From JABDNZ01 sp050049805 (GTDB taxonomy: Bacteria; Gemmatimonadota; Gemmatimonadetes; Longimicrobiales; Gaopeijiaceae): DNA of 28,353 bases. Below the pieces are notes generated by a model, which saw only the letters and a program-made list of their open reading frames with translations, did no database searches and was not told the origin of the DNA. Made by a program: the position numbers and the translations under genes. This document shows positions 15,023 to 22,270 of this stretch, piece after piece. The stretch covers positions 1 through 28,353 of the forward strand of contig JASFVN010000026.1 in NCBI GenBank assembly GCA_050049805.1, in the 5' to 3' direction. Position 1 is the first letter of the stretch; each line of letters begins with the position of its first letter.

Positions 15023-16348
15023 TTACACCCCGCGGCGGGACGAAGGTTCCAGGTGTTCTTCCTCTTCCTGCCTGAGAGCAGCCAGAAAAGACTCTGGCGT
15101 CACCGTCCTCCTCTGGAAGGTGAATACACGAAGGACCCTCGCAGTTCGATAAAGTTCCTCCGCGACCCTGGGAAGATCGATGACCCCCGGAAGTCCTTCC
15201 GGCCCGACCCGGGCCACCTCCCCGCTCCTCTTCTCCAGGAGAAGATCGAGGTGGAACATGGCGGCCTTCACCGGGTAATCCACCACCACCTCACCCGGCT
15301 CGAGATCCAACCCGTCAGCCAGACGGTCCTCCAGCTGCCGTAATCGAGGAGAATCGGTTCCAAGCCAGGATGGAATCGGGATCTGAGCCAGATCGGCCGC
15401 TGTCAATTCCAGAGCCCTTTTGGGTATTCGTCGACTCCAGAGGGCCGGAAGCCATCGGTCTCGAATTCGGCTCGAACCGTCCGTGCCCAACCCCTTGGCC
15501 CTTCGTCCGATCTCGTAGAGAAGCTCCTCGTCGGTGGGCCCCACCAGCTCCGCAGGGCTCACCAGGCCCTCCCGAACCGCCTCCTCCACGATCCTCTTGT
15601 AGAGAGCGGTGGCGGCCCTGACGCCATGATGCCAGTAGACGTTCCTGAACATCTGGTATTTGGCGAACAGAAGGGATTCCAGAGAAGCTACGGCTTTCTC
15701 GTGCATTCCCACTTCATAGAGGCCGGTGTGCGGGTCCGGGAGGAGGACCAACCCCTGGATGAGGCGGTCTACGTCTACCTCGCCGTAGGGAACGCCGCAG
15801 AACCGGGCATCCCGCCGAAGGTACTCCATCTTGTCCAGATCCAGGCTTCCTGACACCAGCCCCCTCAGGGGAACCTCACCCTCTCCCCGAATCAAACTGT
15901 GGATCCGGTCCGCAGCTTCGGGCCCCAACCCTCCCAGGGCCTTCTGAAGTTCTGTGGAGCGGAAGAACTGAGATGCGACCTCTTCGTGGTCACCGGGGAT
16001 CTTCTCCGGTTCGAGCTCCTCCAACGCATGGGAGAAGGCGAAGTGCCCGATGTCATGCAGGAGAGCCGCGTAGGGGATCAGGGCCTCGCCCTCCCAAACC
16101 TCCTCCGGGAGCGGTTTGCGCTCTTTCAGGAATCGAAGGGCAGTCCGAGCAAGGTGATACACTCCCACGGCATGGTCGAAGCGAGTGTGGGTCGCCCCTG
16201 GATAGACCAGATGGGCAAAGCCCAGTTGGCGTATGTACCGCAGCCGCTGGAACTCGGGCGTATCGATAATCCTCACCGCTGTCTGGTCCAGGCGGATAGA
16301 GTCCCAGAGGGGATCTCGGATCACTCGGAATCGGCTGGGTCGGGACAT
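15023..16348 (-). CDS. HD-domain phosphohydrolase, dNTPase/SAMHD1-like
   Basis: 441 residues from ATG 16348. The N-terminal HD domain has the metal set H...HD...D: His59 in TRFDHAVGV, His98-Asp99 in ALLHDIGHF and Asp172 in GSLDLDKMEYL. RLRYIRQLG (35-43) and VYPGATHTRFDH resemble the YdhJ/YwfO-like branch of deoxynucleotide triphosphohydrolases and SAMHD1. Likely activity is hydrolysis of dNTPs or another nucleotide in the cytoplasm; which substrate is not visible. The C-terminal 200 residues are helical with no motif I can name. It precedes the sigma factor gene on the same strand with a 188-bp gap, so they may or may not be co-transcribed. The nearest Shine-Dalgarno-like GGAG is 13 bases from the ATG, so the start is moderately certain. 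Confidence 0.9.
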   Translation of the reverse strand: MSRPSRFRVIRDPLWDSIRLDQTAVRIIDTPEFQRLRYIRQLGFAHLVYPGATHTRFDHAVGVYHLARTALRFLKERKPLPEEVWEGEALIPYAALLHDIGHFAFSHALEELEPEKIPGDHEEVASQFFRSTELQKALGGLGPEAADRIHSLIRGEGEVPLRGLVSGSLDLDKMEYLRRDARFCGVPYGEVDVDRLIQGLVLLPDPHTGLYEVGMHEKAVASLESLLFAKYQMFRNVYWHHGVRAATALYKRIVEEAVREGLVSPAELVGPTDEELLYEIGRRAKGLGTDGSSRIRDRWLPALWSRRIPKRALELTAADLAQIPIPSWLGTDSPRLRQLEDRLADGLDLEPGEVVVDYPVKAAMFHLDLLLEKRSGEVARVGPEGLPGVIDLPRVAEELYRTARVLRVFTFQRRTVTPESFLAALRQEEEEHLEPSSRRGV

Positions 16349-16511
16349 GGCCGCAGAGTAGCTCCGGGGAATGGGCGTAGCAATGGACGAAACGGGTGGT
16401 CAGGCCCTACTTTGTCCCGAAGGAAAGGCGAAAGTGCCTGGGCCCGCAGTAGACAGGATGTCCTGAACCGAAGGGGCCCCGATCCTGGAACCGTCTCACA
16501 GACCCGCCTGC

Positions 16512-17594
16512 ATGATCCTGAACCCCGGCCTCCGAGCCTATGTCCGCCAACACGCCGAAAACCGACCCGGCGTCTACCGCATGCTGGGCCCAGAAGGGGA
16601 GATCCTCTATGTAGGGAAATCCGTGAGGGTCAAGAACCGCCTCCTTTCCTACTTTCGGGCCGATCCGAGGGAGAAAGCCGGAAAACTCATCCGGGACACC
16701 ACGGCGGTAACGTGGGAATACGTCCCCAACGAATTCGCCGCCCTGGTGAAGGAGATGCGGCTGATCAAGCGGTGGCGCCCCCGCTACAATGTAGAACACA
16801 AGCGAAAGCGGAGATTCGCCTTCATCAAGATCACTCGTGAGCTTGCGCCTCGGATTCTTCCCGTCGGGCGAATCCTACAGGACGGAGCCACCTACTTCGG
16901 ACCCTTCCCCCGACCTCGGTTCCTGGCCTCCACTCTCTCCGACCTGGCCCACGTCCTGGGCTTGAGAGATTGCCCCGGAACCATCCCGGTGGTGTTCGGT
17001 GATCAATTGGAGATGTTTCAGGGAGGCACCACCCCCCGGTGCATCAGAGCCCAAACCGGAAGCTGTTTAGGCCCCTGCTTCGGCGGGTGTTTTTCCCATG
17101 ACTATGGACGGGTGGTGGAAACGGCTAGAAGGTTCCTGGAAGGTCGAAGCCGGAAGCCTCTGGCCCTCCTCAGGAACGAGATGGAACAGGCTTCTCGGGC
17201 CCTGGAGTTCGAATACGCGGCAATGGTCAGGGATCGGTTGGAAAGGCTGGATGCGCTTCAGCAAGAGATGGTGGCGTTCCGAGGGAGGGTGGAAGGTCTT
17301 TCCTTCGTGTATCGGGTCCCTGGTTTCGGGGGAGACAACCGCCTTTACCTCATCCGAAAGGGATTGGTGGAGGAGGAGATCCCCGACCCGCGGGGAAAGA
17401 CTGGGCGGAGGCAGGCGGCCGAGAGAATCCAGGGTGTTTTTCGGACCCCGCCGCCGGAGGTAGGCATGCTTACCCAGGAGGCGGCGTCGGAGATCCTTCT
17501 GGTAGCCCGATGGTTCCGCCTTCGGGAGCAGGAGATGGCCCGAGCTCAAAAAGTCGAAGATTGGCTCAGCGCTTACGCCCCATCTTCCGAATAA
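16512..17594 (+). CDS. Short UvrC-like GIY-YIG nuclease lacking the RNase H-like half
   Basis: 360 residues. The N-terminus is a UvrC-type GIY-YIG domain: GVY (20-22), YVGKS (33-37), Arg43, Glu81 and Asn93 in RPRYN, matching the catalytic set of UvrC. A Cys cluster follows (Cys177, 185, 189, 193), as in the region of UvrC that can carry a metal or Fe-S centre. A UVR motif at about 215-250 (EMEQASRALEFEYAAMVRDRLE) would contact UvrB. The second, RNase H-like 5' nuclease domain and the helix-hairpin-helix pair of full UvrC (about 600 residues) are absent. E. coli Cho is another short UvrC relative, but lacks UVR. So this could make only the 3' incision with UvrB, or act separately. The stop is followed by the convergent EVE gene with a 29-base overlap, so the end is natural and not a frameshift. 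No clear Shine-Dalgarno sequence is seen. Confidence 0.85.
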   Translation: MILNPGLRAYVRQHAENRPGVYRMLGPEGEILYVGKSVRVKNRLLSYFRADPREKAGKLIRDTTAVTWEYVPNEFAALVKEMRLIKRWRPRYNVEHKRKRRFAFIKITRELAPRILPVGRILQDGATYFGPFPRPRFLASTLSDLAHVLGLRDCPGTIPVVFGDQLEMFQGGTTPRCIRAQTGSCLGPCFGGCFSHDYGRVVETARRFLEGRSRKPLALLRNEMEQASRALEFEYAAMVRDRLERLDALQQEMVAFRGRVEGLSFVYRVPGFGGDNRLYLIRKGLVEEEIPDPRGKTGRRQAAERIQGVFRTPPPEVGMLTQEAASEILLVARWFRLREQEMARAQKVEDWLSAYAPSSE

Positions 17595-18030
17595 GCCCAA
17601 ACTCCTCCTTGGTCACCGGCTGAACGGATAGACGAGGCCTTTTCAACAGCGCCATTTCCGCCAGTTTTTCCTCGGACCTGATTCTGTCGAGGCTTACGAT
17701 CTCCGGGAAGGCCTCTACGAACTCTACGTCCACCATGAACCAACGAGGATTCTCAGGATCCGACTTGGGATCGTAGTAGGGGTTCCCCTTGTCGAAGGCG
17801 AAATGGTCTGGGTACGCCCGCTTCGCCACGCGGGCGATACCTGCCACCCCCGGGGGTTTGGCGTTTGAGTGATAGAAGAGGACGCTGTCACCCACCCGCA
17901 TCTTATCTCGCATGATGTTTCGGGCCTCGTAGTTCCGCACTCCTTCCCACCAGGTCACACCGTCCTTCTCGAGGTCCCGAATGGAATAGACGTCTTCTTC
18001 GCTCTTCATGAGCCAATATTGCTTTGCCAT
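17566..18030 (-). CDS. EVE domain protein (PUA-like fold)
   Basis: 154 residues covering a full EVE domain: YWLMKSEEDVYSIRDLE at the N-terminus, TWWEGVRNYEARNIMRDKMRVGDSVLFYHSN, then GVAGIARV and the conserved PRWFMVDVEFVE and RLSVQPVTKEEF. The family (thymocyte nuclear protein 1 / YTH-related) is thought to bind modified bases such as methylcytosine derivatives in DNA or modified RNA; bacterial members are often near modification or nuclease genes. The ATG at 18030 has AAAGGTG four bases before it. It starts nine bases after the M24 peptidase stop, so the two are probably co-transcribed, and it converges on the UvrC-like nuclease. Confidence 0.93.
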   Translation of the reverse strand: MAKQYWLMKSEEDVYSIRDLEKDGVTWWEGVRNYEARNIMRDKMRVGDSVLFYHSNAKPPGVAGIARVAKRAYPDHFAFDKGNPYYDPKSDPENPRWFMVDVEFVEAFPEIVSLDRIRSEEKLAEMALLKRPRLSVQPVTKEEFGLIRKMGRKR

Positions 18031-18039
18031 GTGGCACCT

Positions 18040-19443
18040 TTACCAGACGTAGTGGAAATCAGTTTGGCGACGAAACACCCAATGCCGTGATCCGTCCTCC
18101 GCTACGTAGGCCTCTTCCTCCTGCCGACAGGAGACCTCTTTTCCGCCCCATTCCGGGACGGGATAGCGGGCCTGAAGTTCGATGGAGTGCCAGGTGGATG
18201 CTCTCAACGGAAGATCCCCTCGTACAGGAACCCCATCTTGGGCGTCCCACCGCCCGATGAGAGGGCCCGAGCCGTGACCATTGTCGCCGATAGGATGAGT
18301 GTAGATGGTTCCCCGGATGCCCTCTTCCTCCATCCGGTTCAGGGCCGCTGCAAGAATCTCGTTTCCGGTCCGCCCCACTTCCATCTCTTCCAGGAGGATG
18401 TCCTGCATGCGGTTGGAGGCCTTCATGCACTGAAGGAGCCCCGCAGGAGCCTCCGTCTCGCCGGAATTGAGGACGTACCCGAGGTGTTGAGTGTCCGTAT
18501 GGAGGTTCATGGCCACCGTACCCAGATCGGTCCAGAGCAGGTCACCGGGCTGGACCACAACTGCGCCCGTCGATGGGACTTCCCCGGCCCTTTGGACATC
18601 CACCGAAGGATGGAACCAGGTCGTCATACCGAGCTCCTGGATCTTCTCCCGGATCCACCACTGAATGTCCTCGGTGGTTGTAACCCCCGGTGTGATGGCA
18701 GCGTTGGAGAAAGCTTCTGAGACGATGGCATGAACCGTCTCCTCCCGCTCCCGATAGATTGGCATCATATCCGGAAGCCGATGGGCGATGAACTCCACGG
18801 CCAGTCGAGGCTCCCGTTTTACCCTTGCCACATAGGTCGAACCCAGGGCTCGCTGCAGCGCCTCCCACTCTCCGGCCCCCAAACCGTCAGCGAAGGCCCA
18901 GTCCTCGTCGATGTTTACCGCGATGGTTTCGGGGTCCCGATCCTGCACCAACTCCCCCAACAGCATCCACTGCTCATCCCCTACCAATTCGGCCTGGTCT
19001 CCCTGGGGCGAAGGCCGCGTCGATCGATACGCTTCGAAGACTCCTCCCTGACTCCCGCCACCAAGAGCCAGCCTCTCGAATTCCTGCCCCGGACCCCGGT
19101 CGAAGAAGACATAGATGGAACGTCTCCGGGCTGCGAAGGTGGTGGGAGACTTGATGGCCCAAAAAACCGGGTCCTCACCATATTCCCGCATGGAGAGGAT
19201 CCACATGTCCACGCCATACTCCCGCATGAGCATGGGAACGACCTCGGTGGTCCGCTTGAAGGCCCACTCCTGTTCGATCTTAGCCTGTTCCCTCAGAGGC
19301 GGAAGGGGATGAATTCGGGGCGGGACCTGATCTGGAACAAGAACCGGCGCTTGAGGAGAGACCTCACCCGGAAACAAGAGGGCGGGGACAATGACGAGGA
19401 AGCCGCTGCAAATGATTCGGACACGAAGGCGGCGTAGGCGCAT
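18040..19443 (-). CDS. Exported M24 family metallopeptidase (Xaa-Pro aminopeptidase-like)
   Basis: 467 residues with an N-terminal Sec signal (Arg-rich start, hydrophobic 9-24, likely cleavage before about residue 32), so it should act in the periplasm. The creatinase/aminopeptidase 'pita-bread' domain occupies about 225-450 with the expected dimetal ligands: Asp306 (WTDLG), Asp317 (HTDTQH), His390 (NGHGSG), Glu422 (SIELQ) and a Glu in the EEE cluster at 442-444. The N-terminal region resembles the creatinase N domain. The family removes N-terminal residues from peptides, often before proline; periplasmic members probably serve peptide scavenging. The ATG at 19443 has GGGAGG five bases upstream. 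It lies 63 bp downstream of ppdK on the same strand. Confidence 0.88.
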   Translation of the reverse strand: MRLRRLRVRIICSGFLVIVPALLFPGEVSPQAPVLVPDQVPPRIHPLPPLREQAKIEQEWAFKRTTEVVPMLMREYGVDMWILSMREYGEDPVFWAIKSPTTFAARRRSIYVFFDRGPGQEFERLALGGGSQGGVFEAYRSTRPSPQGDQAELVGDEQWMLLGELVQDRDPETIAVNIDEDWAFADGLGAGEWEALQRALGSTYVARVKREPRLAVEFIAHRLPDMMPIYREREETVHAIVSEAFSNAAITPGVTTTEDIQWWIREKIQELGMTTWFHPSVDVQRAGEVPSTGAVVVQPGDLLWTDLGTVAMNLHTDTQHLGYVLNSGETEAPAGLLQCMKASNRMQDILLEEMEVGRTGNEILAAALNRMEEEGIRGTIYTHPIGDNGHGSGPLIGRWDAQDGVPVRGDLPLRASTWHSIELQARYPVPEWGGKEVSCRQEEEAYVAEDGSRHWVFRRQTDFHYVW

Positions 19444-19506
19444 GGAAACCTCCCGGGTCTCGGTGGCATCAGAGGGTCCCGGTCAAGATGGAAGGGGTGG
19501 CCTTCT

Positions 19507-22194
19507 CTAGTCCATACCCTCCCAACCATCCGAATGCAGAGCCGCCTGGGCTGCCGCCAGCCGGGCCACGGGTACCCGGAACGAAGAACAGCTCACGTAG
19601 TCCAGCCCCACATCGTGGAAGAATTCAATGGATTCCGCCTCGCCCCCATGCTCCCCGCAAATGCCCACTTTTAGATCGGGGTTCCTTTCCCGCCCTTCCT
19701 CGGTCGCCATTCGCACCAGCCGCCCTACGCCTGTCTGGTCAAGGCTGAAGAAGGGGTCGTTTCCCAGGATATCCTGGGAAAGATAGTCCGGGAGGAAACT
19801 GTTCACGTCGTCCCGGCTGAAACCGTACGTCATCTGAGTGAGATCGTTGGTCCCGAAGGAGAAGAAATCGGCGGCTTCCGCGATGGCTCCCGCGGTCAGG
19901 GCGGCTCGGGGAACCTCGATCATGGTCCCTACCAGGATTTTCAGATTGCCGGAGTAGCCCTGCCTATCCATGACCTCGCTGATTGTCTTCTCCACCAGCC
20001 CGCGAAGAAGGGTCAGCTCTTTGTCCGTGCCCACCAGCGGAACCATGATTTCGGGTTGAGCCCGGACCCCCTCCCGCCGGCACTCGATGGCCGCTTCTAC
20101 GATGGCGGTCACCTGCATGACAGGGATCTCGGGGTAGGTCACGGCCAATCTGCAACCTCGATGGCCCAGCATCGGGTTGGCCTCTTCCAAGGCTTCCACA
20201 CGCTCCAGGACCTCCTCCAGGGAGATCCCCAGAGATTCGGCCAGGAGCTTCTGGCGAGCCTTCTCCCGGGGCAGGAACTCGTGAAGGGGCGGATCCAGGA
20301 GCCGAATCGTCACCGGAAACCCCTTCATGGCCGACAGGATCCCCTTGAAATCCTCCCTCTGGATGGGGAGGAGTTTAGCCAGGGCCCTCCTCCGGGCTTT
20401 GGTCGTATCCGAGAGGATCATCTCCTGCATGGCCTCGATCCGACCCGCACCGAAGAACATGTGCTCCGTCCGGCAGAGCCCGATTCCCGTCGCGCCGAAT
20501 TGCCGGGCCCGAAGAGCTTCCTCTGGAGTATCTGCATTGGCCCTGATCCCCAGCGTCCTGTACTCGTCCCCCCACTCCATCACGGTACCGAAATACCCCG
20601 ACAGCTCAGGCTGGGAGTGCTCCACTTCTCCTTCCATGACCTCCCCGGTAGAGCCATCGATGGAGATCACGCTTTCGGGACCGAAAGTTTTGCCGCCAAC
20701 CGTCACGGTCTGGTTGGACGCGCTGATGGCGAGATCCCCGGCTCCCACGACACAACATTTCCCCCATCCCCTGGCGACTACGGCGGCGTGGGACGTCATG
20801 CCTCCGGTGGAGGTGAGAATGCCCTTGGCGTGGTGCATCCCATCGACATCTTCCGGCGACGTCTCCCGCCGGACCAGAATGACGTCCTCGCCGGCCGATG
20901 CCCTACGTACGGCATCCTCGGCGGTGAACGCCAACTTGCCCCGGGCAGCTCCCGGTGACGCCGGCAGCCCTGTAGTGAGGACATCCGTTCCTTCCTTGTC
21001 CTCGGCGGAAAAGCTGGGAAGGAGGAACTGGGTCATGGCTTGGGGAGGAATCCGAAGGAGAGCCTCCTCTTTGCTGATGATCCCCTGCTCCACCATGTCC
21101 ACGGCGATCCTGACCGCTGCGGCCCCTGTCCTCTGCCCCCTCCTGCTCTGGAGCATGTAGAGGTCGCCTCGCTCGACGGTGAACTCCAGGTCCTGCATAT
21201 CCTTGAAGTGGCCTTCAAGGACCCATTTCATTTCCCGAAGCTCCTCCAGGACTTTGGGATTCCACTCGGCCATCTCCTGAACGTCCCGGGGGGTACGAAT
21301 CCCTGCCACTACGTCTTCCCCCTGAGCGTTGACCAGGAATTCCCCGAACAGCTTGTCCTCCCCCGTGGCCGGGTTTCGGGTGAAGCAGACCCCGGTCCCG
21401 GAGTAGTCGTCCAGGTTTCCGAACACCATGGCCTGCACCGTGACCGCCGTTCCCAGGTAACCGTGCAGGTGGTTGATCTCCCTGTAACGTTTCGCCCTGG
21501 GCGAATTCCAGCTCCGAAATACGGCGTGGATGGCAAGGGTGAGTTGTCGATAGGGATCCTGCGGGAAGGCCTCTTTCGTATGCTCTTTGTAGATCCTCTT
21601 ATAGGCCCCAACCAGCTCCCGGAGTCCCTTGGCGGGAACCTCGGTGTCGTCTACGGCCCCGTATTGCTTCTTGATCTCGGCGAAGGCTTCCTCGAAGTAT
21701 TCGTGATCCACCGCCATGACCACATCGCCGAACATATGGATGAGACGCCGATACGCGTCGAAAGTGGCTCGTTCGTTTTCCGTAGCCTCGGCCATCCACT
21801 CGGCGTTCTTGTCATTGAGGCCAAGGTTCAGGATGGTATCCATCATGCCAGGCATGGAGGCGGCGGCACCGCTTCGGACCGAGACGAGGAGCGGGTCCTC
21901 CTCTGCTCCGAACCCCTTGCTCATCTCTTTCTCGAGCTTTGACAGGTTCTCCTTCACCTGATCCATGAGGCCCGGGGGGAATTTCTGGTCCCGGTCGTAG
22001 TACTCGGCACAGACTTCTGTGGTGATGGTGAATCCTGGCGGAACAGGAAGGCCCAGGGATCGCATGTAGGCCAGACTGGCGCCTTTCCCTCCGAGTCGCT
22101 CGGCCGAGAAGCGTGTGCGGCGGGATCCCAACTTACCGAAGTAGTGGATTCGCTTGACAGCCGGAACGGTCCTGATCTGCTTTCCCTTCTTCAT
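19507..22194 (-). CDS. ppdK: Pyruvate, phosphate dikinase
   Basis: 895 residues, the normal length. It interconverts pyruvate, ATP and phosphate with phosphoenolpyruvate, AMP and pyrophosphate. The N-terminal ATP-grasp part has LGGKGASL (Lys37) and VSVRSGAAASMPGMMDT (Arg107). The swivelling phosphohistidine domain has GGMTSHAAVVARG with His469 and the preceding Thr467 used by regulatory kinases in other species. The C-terminal PEP/pyruvate barrel has GLCRTEHMF (572-580), SFGTNDLTQMTYGF (779-792) and CGEHGGE (846-852, general acid Cys846). All key residues are intact. AGAGG precedes the ATG by eight bases. It is 76 bp downstream of the malic enzyme gene on the same strand, consistent with a malate to PEP gluconeogenic unit. 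Confidence 0.97.
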   Translation of the reverse strand: MKKGKQIRTVPAVKRIHYFGKLGSRRTRFSAERLGGKGASLAYMRSLGLPVPPGFTITTEVCAEYYDRDQKFPPGLMDQVKENLSKLEKEMSKGFGAEEDPLLVSVRSGAAASMPGMMDTILNLGLNDKNAEWMAEATENERATFDAYRRLIHMFGDVVMAVDHEYFEEAFAEIKKQYGAVDDTEVPAKGLRELVGAYKRIYKEHTKEAFPQDPYRQLTLAIHAVFRSWNSPRAKRYREINHLHGYLGTAVTVQAMVFGNLDDYSGTGVCFTRNPATGEDKLFGEFLVNAQGEDVVAGIRTPRDVQEMAEWNPKVLEELREMKWVLEGHFKDMQDLEFTVERGDLYMLQSRRGQRTGAAAVRIAVDMVEQGIISKEEALLRIPPQAMTQFLLPSFSAEDKEGTDVLTTGLPASPGAARGKLAFTAEDAVRRASAGEDVILVRRETSPEDVDGMHHAKGILTSTGGMTSHAAVVARGWGKCCVVGAGDLAISASNQTVTVGGKTFGPESVISIDGSTGEVMEGEVEHSQPELSGYFGTVMEWGDEYRTLGIRANADTPEEALRARQFGATGIGLCRTEHMFFGAGRIEAMQEMILSDTTKARRRALAKLLPIQREDFKGILSAMKGFPVTIRLLDPPLHEFLPREKARQKLLAESLGISLEEVLERVEALEEANPMLGHRGCRLAVTYPEIPVMQVTAIVEAAIECRREGVRAQPEIMVPLVGTDKELTLLRGLVEKTISEVMDRQGYSGNLKILVGTMIEVPRAALTAGAIAEAADFFSFGTNDLTQMTYGFSRDDVNSFLPDYLSQDILGNDPFFSLDQTGVGRLVRMATEEGRERNPDLKVGICGEHGGEAESIEFFHDVGLDYVSCSSFRVPVARLAAAQAALHSDGWEGMD

Positions 22195-22270
22195 ATCTCG
22201 ACCTCTACGACGTTCAGAAACCCTGCATGCCCCATGCGTCCCTGCCGCCCTGAGCCCTCGACCTGATCAC

